Positions 46,566-58,062 are shown, numbered from the stretch's first letter. The stretch is DNA of 64,000 nucleotides from Halichoerus grypus (GCF_964656455.1 NC_135720.1:110930696-110994695); one strand, 5' to 3'. Program-made: numbers and translations. The notes: generated from the sequence alone by a model not told the origin.

Positions 46566-47129
46566 TGATACTCTTAAGAGTTAATGTCATCAAAGGGAGT
46601 TAGATCATCTTAATGATGTCATCATTCATGATGCCCGGTCTCCAGTGAGGAAACGTGGCTGGTGGCCAGAGGCCTTGTGTCTGCTGGCCAGGTCCTGTGT
46701 TTTCTGGCCTCTGCTGGCCAGACCCTGAGAATGTCAGGCTCTCCAGCTCCTTTTCAGTATTCCTTATCAGTCACCGAACCTTCTGTGGTTACAACACTAT
46801 TTGGCTACGGGCAAGCCACAGTGTCCAAGATTACAGCTTATCTTCCACTCAAGCCCGTTATATCAATGCCTTCCTTGTGGGGAGGCACCCCAGGCCTCTT
46901 GTAGACATCCATGGGACCTTCTGGTCTTATCAGCAACTGGCACGCACATCATGCATGGCGGGGGTTGTTTCCTGATGAGATTTCCTGGGGTCCTTGGCCA
47001 CAGATGACTCTCTGCCATGGTATGGTGATGTTCATGCATTTTCGTCGCAGAGTGTGAGTTTCAGACCCATTCCCCAGATTCCAGGGTGCATCTTATATAT
47101 GGACTACACGCTGATTACAAATGTATAGA

Positions 47130-47245
47130 AAGTGTGAGTTGAGAAGGATCTCAGAGGTCTTCTAATCCACTCCCCCGCTATAGGAGGGGAAACTGAGGCC
47201 CATGAGGTCTGACTTGCCCAAGGTTGCATAGCTTGTCTCTGACAA
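47130..47245 (+). repeat. MIR-like fragment
   Basis: AGGGGAAACTGAGGCCCATG, TGACTTGCCCAAGGTTGCATAG. Confidence 0.6.
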
Positions 47246-49247
47246 CTAGCCTCAGTTCATTCCTCTATGGCAGCCAGGCAGGCAGGATGGTTGTCTGGAC
47301 ACTCAGACTCTAGGCTGCTGGTAGCTGTTACTGTTTGCAGAGACTCTCGTGGTTCAACATGTGTTGCCCCCAGTCGCTGCCCCACAGGCTTTTTGACCTA
47401 CAGCCGGGCTGCCTCTGGGGACCCACCTCTGTAATTAGTTCATGACTGTCCCATCTGTGTTGGTTGGAGAGGCTCTGGTAAGGCGCTACTTGTAACTGCA
47501 GGATACATCGGGGTTCACTAAGCACGTCTCATCTAGCCTGTGTTACTGTCACACCCACCCTCGTGAGTTCTCAGGGCTGGCAGCATTCTCTCTGTTTTAG
47601 AGATGAGAAAATAAAGGTCCAAAGATCACTCATGGTTTACTCCAGGTAATATATATTATATAGGACTTTCTCCTTCACCCAGCAAAAATCTCCCCTATTC
47701 TCTGAGGCCTGGTGAGAAAGCTGCCTCTTCTAGAACCTTCTGTGATCCTTCCTCTAGCAGACTTTCTCTCTCCTCTGATCTCCTAGGGCCTTCTGTATCT
47801 CTTTTAAGATGCTTAGCGACATCATCATGGGATAGTCTTGTAAATTCATCCATTCAACGTTCACTGAGTGCCCACTGTATTAAAGGCCTCGTGCTGGGGA
47901 TAACAAGATGGAACTCATGGTTTGGTAGACAGAAGGACAAGAGCCCTGGATCTGGCAGACAGGCAGAATGATGCTCTGCTGTTGCACTGGGGGAGTGATG
48001 GGTACAGAAGGAGGGAGGGCGCCGGTCAGTCAGGGGATGCTTCCTGGAGGAAGTTACACATTTTATGTATAGGTTTTACCTCATCTTTGTGCACCTCTTT
48101 GGGGCAAGGACTCTGTTTTCAGCCCCTTGTGCCCCTGGTGCCCACCTCCACTTTCTCCACCCTCAGCTGTGAGCAGACAGGTATGAACTCGGGGGCCTCC
48201 TTTTCAGAGCCCAAACATTGCTGGGCTGGGGGCTGGACACTTAGGGAGGGGCTGTGTACTTCTCCCAGTCAGTCGTCTTCCCTTTGGGTGTCACAGCTGT
48301 GGTCCCCTGGCCCTGGTCACTGTGAGAAAGGCCAGGGAGGAGCCAGTCTTTTGAGAGCTTCCAGGCCCCTGGAGAGAGCTTCCATCCCTTAAAGAGGTTG
48401 GCCCAGGCTCAGGGAGCAATGAGGGAAGAGTAACAGGCCTTTGGGTGAGGGGAATGAGCAGTCTGTGGGACTGGGAGATATCTTAGTCAAGCTCTCTAAA
48501 AGTAAAGCCTGGGATGGTTGAGAGGGTGCAGGTCAGGCATGGGATTTGTGAGAAAGTGCTCTCAGGAGACACTGGAAGGGGAAGCAGCCAGGCAAAAACA
48601 TGGTTCAGTTGCTTTAGCCTCAACCTGCTCCCAGGGGGACTCTGGAGAGTAAATGGCACCATGGTCATCCCACCAGCGGGGTTGGTGGGGGGCGGGGTGT
48701 AGCTATCAGTCACTGGGCTCCGTGTGTGCGTATTGGGGAAAGGGGTGATCTTGTGGGCATTTCTGGCCCAGGCAGCTCCCACTGGCAAAGGGCAATTCCC
48801 AGGGGAAGGGGAGCTCTGTGCACCTAGCAGCTAACGCTCAGCAGCTGGGGGGTGGATGCCCCCGCCAGGTATAGGGAGCTGGGGGGAGCACCGGCAGCTC
48901 CCACTACAGGGCCTGCTGAGACAGTGATACTCATTGAGTGATAACCAATCGGTATAGATACCGAGCCCCTCATGCTCATCAGCTCACTGAGAGCACAGAT
49001 CTCCTGAAAGGAGAGTGGGATGAGGAGGAACTGCCCCCATCCTGAGTCCTTGACCTTTCTGGTTCTGGCCTGGGGCCCTGGGAGTGTCCTTTCCAGAGCT
49101 CAGCAGGTCAGGCCTCTGAGGCGTGGCCTGGGGAGGTCTGAGCTTCCTCCTCCCACTTACATACTCAGAGGAGGGAGCCTTAGACCCCCTCTGGCCTTGG
49201 TGCCTCTTGCCTAAACCTGTGTCTCCCCCCCCACCCCCCGCCCCCAG

Positions 49248-49387
49248 CTCCTGCCCAGGCTCAGATTGTCCACGCCGGCCAGGCATGTGTGGTGAAGGAG
49301 GACAACATCAGCGAGCGTGTCTACACCATCCGGGAGGGGGACACTCTCGTGCTGCAGTGCCTTGTCACGGGGCATCCTCGGCCCCAG
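49248..49387 (+). CDS. MDGA1: MDGA1 exon 2: first part of Ig1
   Basis: 140 nt encoding residues 23-69, from APAQAQIVHAGQ to TGHPRPQ. It contains the N-terminal strands of Ig1 with the first core cysteine C60 (LVLQC), an extra cysteine C36, and an N-glycosylation sequon at N42 (NIS). The acceptor follows an almost pure C tract ending CCCCCAG; the donor is CCCCAG|GTAAGC. It enters in phase 1 and leaves in phase 0, so it cannot be skipped alone without shifting the frame. Ig1 takes part in neuroligin contact in the known MDGA1-NLGN structures. Confidence 0.97.
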
Positions 49388-49744
49388 GTAAGCACACCCC
49401 CCACCCCCCCACCCCACGGCCTCGGCTTCTCACTCCCCACCCCGCCCTGGGATCAGAGCTGCCGAAGAGGCAGTGGGAGCTGGGAACAAGAGGCGCACGA
49501 AGTTGGCAAGCCAACACAAGACAGAAGACTGGGGCGGGGAGAGAGCTAGAAAATGAACTCTGTGGGGAAGGGCTGGAGGCCGTGATCTTATTCTCCTGAA
49601 AACATGGATGGCTGAGGGGACAAATTAAATGGCAGTTGTTCAATTCCACTTCATTCCTGTTGTATCTGCTGGGCAGACGCTTCCTCAGATGCACCTTCCA
49701 CCTCAGTCTGAGGGCAGACCTCACACACCAACACTGTGTTGGCG

Positions 49745-49915
49745 CTTCCTCCAGCGTCTTCTCTTTGGAGCCTCACAACCAGGCTGTGGGGGAGACATGA
49801 GGGCTTCTGTTACACAGCTGAGGAAATCAAAGCTTGGGGAGGTTGAGTGAACTCCCAAGATCACACAGCTCCTGGGAGGGTGGAAGCAGAATTTGAATCC
49901 AGAACCAGTGTTCTC
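49745..49915 (+). repeat. MIR fragment in intron 2
   Basis: TTACACAGCTGAGGAAATC, GAACTCCCAAGATCACACAG, GCAGAATTTGAATCCAGAACC. Confidence 0.7.
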
Positions 49916-50445
49916 TGTAGCTTAGCACACTTCCCCCCAGTGTGTCCATCTTTGGGTTGGGGGGTTCCGGGAGCCTCTTCAGGAGGCTTCAGGTAGGCAA
50001 GCCCCACACCCTTGAGGTTAAAAGACTGAAAGCAGTTAGAAAGCAACAGAAGAGGAGTACCTGGAAATGCCAGGTATGTTTTTGTCACGGACCAAGTATG
50101 TGGTTTAGTTAGAAGGGTTGTCCAATTATCACTGAAGCTGATGGGAAGAGGCAGGAGGCGGGCTGGAGGGGTGGCTGGAATTTGCTGGTGAGCTGCTGTG
50201 GCATTTAAGAGCAGCAGAAAATTTTTCATTGGCTCCTAGGGAGGGCAATGAAATGCAGAAGCATTTTTGGGATAATTTTGGGCACAGAGATGGCTTTGGT
50301 AAGTTTGGCCTGGAGATAAGCAAAGGGACAAGGAAACCCCTGAGGACTCAACCTGAAACCATCATCACCGCTTGCTTCTTCTTAAAGTTTTGCTTCAAAG
50401 TGATAGTGATGCTGCCAGGCTTCAGGTTGCTGTTTGCATCAGGCG

Positions 50446-50453
50446 TGACGTCA
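50446..50453. promoter_or_regulatory. Perfect CRE palindrome TGACGTCA in intron 2
   Basis: CpG-containing full CRE site, 17 kb or more from any known start here and outside recognised repeats. Motif only. Confidence 0.3.
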
Positions 50454-50639
50454 GGATGGTCCTCCCTGGCCAGGGAGGCCGCTGGGCCATCTCTCCCTCA
50501 GGCTGCACTGGCCACCTGTGTGTGTCCCCTTGTGCATTGCATTCATGAGTGGTTTATGGCTGGGGCTCAGTGTGTGTGCGCACACACTCTTTTTTCTACT
50601 TCCATCCACAATGTCATTGTTCTTCCTGCTACCTAGGCT

Positions 50640-51135
50640 CAAACCCTTGGGCTACAATATGGCTCTGTGCCATCTCATTCCCCACATCTAGCCAGCCTCT
50701 GCGGCTTCTGTTTTTATGTCTCTTGCATGGGTCTTTGTTTCTATTCCTCATTACCTCTGGAGGTCAGACCTGCAATCCTAGCCCTTGGACCACTGCAGTA
50801 GGCTAACTGGCCCCCCTCCATGCTCCCCCCTCCAATTCGCTTCTGTACCCAGCTCCCAGAATTGTAATCTTGAAACCTGCTCTATCATAGCACTCCCCTG
50901 CTCAGAAACCTTCAGTGGTTTACCTCTTAACTACCAGACCCAGTTCAGGCTGCTAGGGGTGGAAGGGAAGACCCCCCCCCACCCCAGTCTGGCCCCACCT
51001 GCCTTTCCTGTCTGACCTCCACTGCCATCCTCCTCATACCCATACTGTGCTCTAGTCACACGTGCCCAAGTACACCCTGTTCATTCCTGTGTCGGCCACT
51101 GCTGCTCACCTCTCCTGAAATGCGTCTACCTCCTT
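50640..51135 (+). repeat. L2 LINE portion in intron 2
   Basis: CTTGAAACCTGCTCTATCATAG, CACTCCCCTGCTCAGAAACC, TCAGTGGTTTACCTC and CTGGCCCCACCTGCC follow the L2 consensus. Confidence 0.75.
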
Positions 51136-51489
51136 GTTTGCTCATTTCATTAAACACGTAGTTATTGAGCACCTGCTATGTGCCCAGCGCTGTGATGGGC
51201 CCTGAAGATATAGTTCCCGTTGTCATGGAGCATCCAATCTAGCAGGAGAACAGGGAAGGAGCATCTCAAGGCCCACTTTGAGGTCAGGATGGGGGATGGA
51301 ATGGGCATGGAATTCCCCACTCCAAACAAATAGTAAGAGAGTGGGAATCTCAAGGGCCAAAATGAAGAAAGAATCTGGAGCAATGGCAGTGAGCAGAAGG
51401 TGAAGAACATGGTCCTTGGAGGGGCTTGAACTACATACTCACCTCAGGGATAATAGTATGAATACATGCACAGGGGGTATGAGCTGAGG

Positions 51490-52360
51490 CCCCAGGTCCA
51501 TCTATGGTTGGAGGCTAGACTTAGACTCTCTACCTAAAGAAGGAAGCTTGACAAGGGCACCCCCTGTGAATGGGGACCAGAAGTTCTCTGTCCCACAGCC
51601 CAGAGTCACAGCAGGGAGCAGACTCTGCTTCAGGGCGTATGTACAAATGGTCGCCTCTAAAGGAGCACACCCCTTGGGCTGTCTGTTTCTTACACTGTCC
51701 AAGTGGTGAGGACACCCAAAGCTGAGAAACTAATATAAAAACTAGTTGGAACCTGTGAACCCATGGGTCTTGGGCATAGGCAACCATAGAGCTACACCAC
51801 AGACAGGCATGTGAGGGCCCATGTGGAACTTCTGTGGAAGAAAACTCCCATGGACTACAAGCCTGTGGAGTAAAATTTTAAAACACATTTAAAAATACAG
51901 TGCCAGCAGGGCCAGTCCAGAGACTCAAAGAATTGAACAAGTCATATCTGAGGAAACAGAGTAAACAGAGCCATCTGAAAGGATCTTGAGAATAAATATG
52001 TTTAAAGTGTTTAAAGAGATAACAAAAGATTATACAACCTGATCAGTTAGATATGGGGGGAAGAAACCAAATAGAAATCCTAGAAATAAAAATAATACGA
52101 TCTTTTGAAAAATTTGGCCTCAATACCATAGAGATAGCTAAAGAGAAAATTAGCTAATTGGATGATAGATCCGAGGAAATCAACTACAAAGCAGCCTGGA
52201 GAAGACAAAGAGATGGGAATTGTGAAAAGGAAGTTGGGAGACATGGAGGATAGAATGACAAGCTACAACATAAACTTAGGGCAGACTAGAGAAAACTGAG
52301 AGAAGACAACATTTAAAGAGATAAAGGCTGAGAATTTTGTAGAATTGAAGAAAAGTACAA
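51490..52360 (+). repeat. L1M LINE 5' region in intron 2
   Basis: CAGCAGGGAGCAGACTCTG, GGGTCTTGGGCATAGGCAACC, TGAACAAGTCATATCTGAGG, AAAATTAGCTAATTGGATG and AGAAGACAAAGAGATGGG. It is the 5' leader and start of the ORF1 part of an old L1, in sense; no open reading frame survives. Confidence 0.6.
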
Positions 52361-53279
52361 ACCCTGGAGTGGCTGCTCTCTGCATGAGAAAGTTGCCCTT
52401 CACCCACTTCTCCCCAGCCTTGTTGTTTTCATGGCCTACAGCCTGACCTCTTCGCCGGGATCAGGGGCTTTGCCCTGTCTCAGTAATAAGCAACCCTCCC
52501 CAACTTTAAGTTGGAAGCTTCCCTACCCCATCTTCCAATCCTTAAGACTTAATCATCTGGAACTGACCAATTTTTCTTAAACCTCTGCTACTCTGAGTAG
52601 TAGCTCCAGTGTCTTGTGTGATCCTTGCTAGCTCCCCACAATATAGGGCAATGTTGATAACAGTGGAAATTCGTTGAGTGAGTAATATATACCGGGGGCT
52701 ACATTTAGGTGCTTTATACGCTTTGTTTCTAAACCTCTGCAAAGCAGAAATTATGCTATGTTATAGTTATAGTCATCTACTGCTGCGTAACAAATGCTCT
52801 AAAACTCAGCAACTCAAAACAACAAACACGTATTGCCTCACCGTTCCTGTGGGACCAGAATCCAGGAGCAGCTTAGCTGGCTGGTTCTGGCCCGTGGTCT
52901 CTCAGGAGGCTGCAGCCATTTGAGAACTGACTGGGGTGGGAGGACCCACTTGCAGGCGACCTCCTGTGGCTGTTCACCTGAGGTTTCCCCTCTTCCCCTG
53001 TGGACCCCTCCCTCCGGAGGGCTGCTCATGACAAGCCAGATGGCTTTCCCCAAGATGGAAATCACAGTCCTTCATAACCTGATCTTGGAAGTGACATACC
53101 ATCATGCCCACTGTGTTATATTGGTCACACAGCCCATCCCCAGTACAAAGTGGGAGGGCACCCCAGAAAAAAGGACTAGAGGCTGGGATCACTGGGGACC
53201 ATCTTGGAGTCTACCCCATAGACCTCTTCCACAGATGAAAAATCTGAGGCTGAGAGAGGAGTAACCTACCCAAGGCCAC

Positions 53280-53460
53280 TAAAAACTTTATCAAATTCTT
53301 AGTCTTACAGGCACTAAGGCACATTTAATCCTCCCAGGAAGCCTAGGTGGGATATTCTCCATCTTCCCAATGAGGAAAGGAAGGCAGGAAAGGTGGGATA
53401 ACTTGCCCCAATCCAACTTGCCTCTTAACCACTGCACTATCCTGCCTTCTTTAAAGCCTC
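53280..53460 (+). repeat. MIR fragment in intron 2
   Basis: TACAGGCACTAAGGCACAT, CATCTTCCCAATGAGGAAAGG and CACTGCACTATCCTGCCTTC. Confidence 0.65.
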
Positions 53461-53633
53461 CTCCCTCTGACCCCAGATTCCCCAGATTCCTTCCCGAGAC
53501 CCTGCCCCATCTGTGTATTCCCCTGGGGGAATTAGTTTCCCAGGCCAGGGTGGTCCCCACGGGCACTCAGGAAAAACAGTGGGGGCCGGGGGGAGGGAAG
53601 GCACGGTCGCCTGGCCTTCAGCCGGGAACCCTA

Positions 53634-53650
53634 CCCCCCCCCCCCCCCCC
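53634..53650. repeat. C17 homopolymer before exon 3
   Basis: Seventeen consecutive C, 39 nt upstream of the exon 3 acceptor boundary. Confidence 0.95.
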
Positions 53651-53689
53651 GCACTGCCGCGGCTCACTCGGCCCACCCCGCCGGCCCAG

Positions 53690-53864
53690 GTGCGCTGGAC
53701 CAAGACTGCGGGCAGCGCCTCAGACAAGTTCCAGGAGACATCCGTGTTCAACGAGACGCTGCGCATCGAGCGCATCGCGCGCACGCAGGGCGGCCGCTAC
53801 TACTGCAAGGCGGAGAACGGCGTGGGCGTGCCCGCCATCAAGTCTATCCGCGTGGACGTGCAGT
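53690..53864 (+). CDS. MDGA1: MDGA1 exon 3: rest of Ig1
   Basis: 175 nt encoding residues 70-127 and the first base of Tyr128. It opens with VRWTK (core W72), carries a sequon at N90 (NET) and ends Ig1 with GRYYCKAENG, where C108 pairs with C60. The YYCKAENGVG segment is a typical Ig F-strand/FG-loop. Entry is phase 0, exit phase 1 (CAGT|GTGAGT). The acceptor CCGGCCCAG|G lies 39 nt downstream of a 17-C run (53634-53650), and CTCAC at 53662-53666 is a plausible branch-site region. Confidence 0.97.
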
Positions 53865-54756
53865 GTGAGTCTCGGCCGGGGGTGCCCCCGGGCGCTCAGG
53901 CTTGGCGGGAGGGGGGGGTGGAAAGGAGGCTGGAGAAGCGACACCTCCGTGGAAGAGCACAGTAGAGACTTCATCTCTTCCGGACTGAAGGGGTTTACCT
54001 GCTGTTCCTCCAGTGTGTCTCACCCTATACCCTTCACACGTTTCCCTCCATAATCCATACGTACCTTGCAACAGCCCTCTCAAGTGATCAGGGAGGGTGG
54101 GACAGGTTGGATTATACTTTTTTCACAGATGAAATTGAGGTACTGGGGGTCTATGACTTGTTCATCTGCAAAGGTTCTCTGGACTCTGCTCTGGTGCCCT
54201 TCCCATAGTACCTCATGTCTCTGCTTTTGCCCCAGGGGCCTCTCTGAAACTTCCCTACTCCCACCACTTACAGGACCAAGCACCCCTCAATCCTGGCTGC
54301 TGGTTGAATGGGAAGCCCCTAGTCCCTACCTGCCCGCCATAGAGATACCCCCTTAGCCCCAAGAGGCTATTTCACTGCTCGCCCAGGCTGATCCTAGTTA
54401 CCCAGAAGCCGTAGGGCCAAGCCAAGGGGCCTGTCTGGCATCATCTTAATGTCTACAATGAACCTACCCATTAAATATGCCCATGCACCCCCACCCAAGT
54501 GAGACCCCCAAGTGGTGAGCAATGGAACCTCAGACCCTTCTGTCCCCTTTCAGTCAACCACAGGCCTGCCAAATCCTGGGGCTGAGGGTCATTTCTTGAT
54601 TTATTGGTGCTGAAAGGGGCTGGCAGACATGGCCCGGGTGTTACCAATGCCCTACCTCCACCTCTGGTCTTTGTTATGACTTCTGTCCAAGTGGGCTGTG
54701 CGAGGACAGAATGATGGGACACCTGTCGAAGGATGTTAGGCTGTGCAATGTGGGTG

Positions 54757-55175
54757 CCTTTGGTTCACAACACTGGCTGCCCATTAGAATGTCTACGGGG
54801 GTCTTTAGAAGAAACTACTGATGCCTGGGTTCCACTTCCAGAGATTCTGATAATTGCGTGTGGGGCCCCGGCATCAGGATTTTTCTTAAACTCTTTTTTT
54901 TAAATTGAGGATTAAGCTACATCCGATAGAGTACACTAATCTTAAATGTACAGTACAGTGAATTCTTATGTCTATGCATGTGTAAACACCATCCAGTTCA
55001 AGAGCATTTCCAGGACCAGAAAGTTCCCTCATGCTCCCTCCCAGTCAATAATCTCCTTAGAGGCAATCATTCTTCTGACTTCTGACACCATCAGTGAGCT
55101 CTGCCAGGCAGTGGTATTACAAGGAAAGTGTCCATGTGATTCTGTCCTGCAAACAGAGGTGAGAACCACCAGTCT
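54757..55175 (+). mobile_element. MER5A interrupted by an L1M fragment
   Basis: MER5A left part 54757-54890 (TTCACAACACTGGCTGCCC, TACTGATGCCTGGGTTCC) and right part about 55085-55175 (ATGTGATTCTGTCCTGC, GGTGAGAACCACCAG) flank AT-rich L1M-like text at 54895-55080 (AAATTGAGGATTAAGC, GTAAACACCATCCAG). Confidence 0.65.
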
Positions 55176-55290
55176 AGTCCAATTTACCAGCGAGGAAACA
55201 AGCCCAGAGAGAGAAGGGACTTAGGCAGGTCACACTGCAAATTAACAGCTAACCTGGGATTTGAACCAGTGTCCTGATTTCCAGTCTGCA
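55165..55290 (+). repeat. MIR fragment in intron 3
   Basis: TTTACCAGCGAGGAAACAAG, GGCAGGTCACACTGCAAATT and GGGATTTGAACCAGTGTCC. Confidence 0.75.
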
Positions 55291-55546
55291 GCTGCTTCCT
55301 CCATCCCATGATGGGAGGGTGAAGATAGACACCCGCATGCAGGGCCAGGGGGAGGGACAGCTGGGAAGCCGTTAAGTCCATTCCCCGGCCTCTAATGGGT
55401 GGTCAAGCTTGTGGGCTGGGAGAGCATCTGGCTCTCTGGAAGCATCCCTTGAGGGTGGCTTAGCTTTCCCTGCGGGCTGCCAGAAAACCCAGCCCCCCGC
55501 CTTGGGGTCAGCTGGCCCTGACTCCACTGGGGCTGTGTCCTTGCAG

Positions 55547-55743
55547 ACCTGGACGAGCCCATGCTGACGGTGCACCAGACGGTGAGCGATGTTCGAGGCA
55601 ATTTCTACCAGGAGAAGACAGTGTTCCTGCGCTGTACCGTCAACTCCAACCCGCCTGCCCGCTTCATCTGGAAGCGGGGCTCCGACACCCTGTCTCACAG
55701 CCAGGACAATGGGGTCGACATCTATGAGCCCCTCTACACCCAG
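55547..55743 (+). CDS. MDGA1: MDGA1 exon 4: first part of Ig2
   Basis: 197 nt encoding residues 128 (completed Tyr) to 193, from YLDEPMLTVHQ to EPLYTQ. It contains Ig2 core cysteine C157 (FLRC) and core tryptophan W169 (FIWKRG). Acceptor TTGCAG|AC, donor CACCCAG|GTCAGG. Enters in phase 1, leaves in phase 0. Ig2 contributes to the neuroligin-binding face. Confidence 0.97.
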
Positions 55744-56552
55744 GTCAGGATGGACAGCAGCCGGCCTGGTCTCCTCATGGCTCGCCCCACACTCTTCCTT
55801 CTGCACCCAGCAAGGGAGGGGGACGCAGAGACCGAGGCCTCGTGATCCTGTGTTCCAGGAACTATGCCCTGACTCCACTAATTCTGTTCTGACGTCAGAA
55901 GCATGCATTCTGATTGGGCTTCAGACAGCCCTTGCCAAATGAAATCAGGACAGAAAGGTCAGGGAGGACAGGAGAGTCCCCCAGGCACCAGTCCTCCGGG
56001 GACGTTGGTAGTTAGGAAAGGCACCCTCCAGGGGCAGGCATGTCATCCCCGCGTGCTGCTGGCTGGCAGAGTATTGGGAACTCTTGGGCAGGCGCAGTAG
56101 CAGTTGGGGGCAGAGAGATGACTGCACTTCCCATGGGACCCCTACAGTCCGGGATGGTGGTGATGCAGCTGTCCTACCAGGGGCATCTTTCAGAGGTGGC
56201 TATCCTAGGTGGCAAAACTCCACATGGGGCCATGGCCTGTGGGCCAGCCGCATGTTTGTATGGGTTGTAAGACAGAGCAGGAGTCCTTCCTTACCGTCCA
56301 TTTCCCAGAGTGGGAAAACTGAGGCTGTCCCGGCCGGTGTGCCCCAGGACAGCACCAGATGCAGAGAAGCCCAAGGTATGGAGACTGCCGTATCCACCCC
56401 AGGCCCCGGCTCCCTGAGGCTAAACGCTGTGGAGGTTGGAAAGATAGAAATTTAAGTAGAAATTTGCTTCCGCCTCGGGTGCTGGGTGAATGTGTGTGGG
56501 ATCCCTAGAGACCCAAGCAGACCCCTCACCCCAGTGCTCTGCTGCTGCCTAG
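55744..56552 (+). other. MDGA1: MDGA1 intron 4 (0.8 kb)
   Basis: No repeat recognised. Contains the palindromic CRE at 55887-55900. Confidence 0.9.
55887..55900. promoter_or_regulatory. Palindromic CRE in intron 4
   Basis: TTCTGACGTCAGAA is a perfect 14-bp palindrome around a full TGACGTCA site, in non-repeat intron sequence. Motif only. Confidence 0.35.
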
Positions 56553-56685
56553 GGGGAGACCAAGGTCCTGAAGCTGAAGAACCTGCGGCCCCAGGACTAT
56601 GCCAGCTACACCTGCCAGGTGTCTGTACGCAACGTGTGCGGCATCCCGGACAAGGCCATCACCTTCCGGCTCACCAACACCACGG
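56553..56685 (+). CDS. MDGA1: MDGA1 exon 5: rest of Ig2
   Basis: 133 nt encoding residues 194-237 plus the first base of Ala238: GETKVLKLKN to RLTNTT. It holds the Ig2 signature DYASYTCQV with C214 (partner of C157), an extra cysteine C222 (RNVCG) and a sequon at N235 (NTT). Acceptor GCCTAG|GG, donor CACGG|GTACAG. Enters in phase 0, leaves in phase 1, so exons 4+5 form a symmetrical Ig2 cassette. Confidence 0.97.
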
Positions 56686-56926
56686 GTACAGGCCTTCCCT
56701 GCCCGTGCCCCCCGCCCGCCTGGGGCTGACTCCCCAGCTAGGAGACAGCGCCCCGCCCCCCACAGGACTCTAGGCCCCTCACCGTGAGCGTGTCCCCACC
56801 CCGCCCCCCGCCTGCTCCCTGCCCTCTCCCTCCAGGCCTTCCCCAAGCCCATGGCTTCTCCTCCCCCCTCAGCTCCCCCAGCGCTGCCTCACGGTCCCCT
56901 AAGACCCCACCTCCTTGTCCTCCTAG

Positions 56927-57196
56927 CACCACCAGCCCTGAAGCTGTCTGTGAATGAAACTCTGGTGGTCAACCCGGGGGAGAATGTGACAGTACAGTGT
57001 CTGCTGGCAGGCGGCGATCCCTTACCCCAGCTGCAGTGGTCCCATGGGCCGGGCCCGCTGCCCCTGGGTGCTGTGGCCCGGAGTGGCACCCTCAGCATCC
57101 CTTCAGTGCAGGCCCAGGACTCTGGCTACTACAACTGCACGGCCACCAACAACGTGGGCAACCCTGCCAAGAAGACGGTCAACCTGCTGGTGCGAT
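56927..57196 (+). CDS. MDGA1: MDGA1 exon 6: whole Ig3
   Basis: 270 nt encoding Ala238 to the first base of Ser328. One complete Ig domain: C262 (VTVQC), W275 (LQWSHG), the DSGYYNC motif with C308, ending in KKTVNLLVR. Sequons at N247 (NET), N257 (NVT) and N307 (NCT). Acceptor TCCTAG|CA, donor GCGAT|GTACGT. The exon is phase 1-1 and a multiple of three, so skipping it would remove exactly Ig3 and keep the frame. Confidence 0.97.
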
Positions 57197-57417
57197 GTAC
57201 GTGTGTCCGGAGGGGCGGGAGGGAACTCGGGAGGCGGGCGGGGGCCCTGCCCTCCAGGAACCACCGGGGAACTGGGAAAGGAGCTTGTCTGCTTCCTTTT
57301 GTCTGTCTGCCAGCGGCTGGACTACAATTTGTATAAAGTTTTATTTATAATCTACATTTCCAAATGTCATCTTGACAGTGGAAGAAGTGGGAAGGGCTGG
57401 CGTTGATTTCCTATATA

Positions 57418-57590
57418 TTTTTTTAAGATTTTATTTATTCATGAGAGAGAGAGAGGCAGAGGGAGAGGGAGAGGGAGAAGCAGACTCCTCGCTGAGCAGG
57501 GAGCCCAATGCGGGACTCGATCCCAAGACCCTGGGATCATGACCTGAGCCAAAGGCAGACGCTTAACTGACTGAGCCACCCAGGCACCCC
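57418..57590 (-). mobile_element. Can-SINE (SINEC) in intron 6
   Basis: T-run, TTAAGATTTTATTTATTC, GA-rich middle, antisense head ending CTGAGCCACCCAGGCACCCC. Confidence 0.93.
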
Positions 57591-57926
57591 AATTACTGAC
57601 ATTTTTCTTAGATTGGGAAACTGAGGCTGCCAAAAGCTAAATGTGGACATTCCAGTCTTTAAGAGAAAATTCCTGACTCTTCCCATACAATGGTTTCTAC
57701 ATTTTCCACAGAATTAAAATGAAAATAACATGGATTTGTACATACCTCATATGCAAATCTTTATTAGCAAAGTGTGTCAGTGAGTCTGAAGGTAATTACT
57801 AAATGTAAAAATGATACAAAACTTGGGGCACGATTAAAGAAGTATAAACACCCTACTTACTAAACCTCAGCCTCATTAGCTTCTCAGTATGATCTTGATT
57901 TTGCTACTGTGCTTGAAGGAGAAAGC

Positions 57927-58062
57927 TTTTTTTTTTTTTTTAAGTTTTATTTATTTAAGTAATCTCTATACCCAACATGGGGCTCGAACTCATGACCCTG
58001 AGATCAACAGTCACATGCTCTACTGATCACATGCTCTACTGACTGAGCCAGCCAGGCACCCC
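57927..58062 (-). mobile_element. Short Can-SINE variant with internal duplication
   Basis: T-run, AAGTTTTATTTATTTAAGTA, ATCTCTATACCCAACATGGG, antisense head ending CTGAGCCAGCCAGGCACCCC. A shorter, older subfamily lacking the long GA tract. TCACATGCTCTACTGA is repeated in tandem at 58011-58026 and 58027-58042. Confidence 0.9.

Larger units (their letters stand above)
20659..49247 (+). other. MDGA1: MDGA1 intron 1 (28.6 kb)
   Basis: Runs from GTAAGA to CCCCCAG. It holds repeats listed separately and long non-repeat stretches (about 20.7-26.1, 34.2-36.4 and 43.1-44.4 kb). None of its open frames has coding features or flanking splice signals I would trust, so I annotate no alternative exon. 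Confidence 0.9.
49388..53689 (+). other. MDGA1: MDGA1 intron 2 (4.3 kb)
   Basis: Contains MIR (about 49745-49915, 53280-53460), L2 (about 50640-51135), L1M 5' sequence (51490-52360), a CRE at 50446-50453 and a C17 tract at 53634-53650. The stretch 52400-53280 is unassigned. No extra exon seen. Confidence 0.9.
53865..55546 (+). other. MDGA1: MDGA1 intron 3 (1.7 kb)
   Basis: Holds a MER5A copy split by L1M sequence (54757-55175) and a MIR (55165-55290). Nothing else recognised. Confidence 0.9.
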
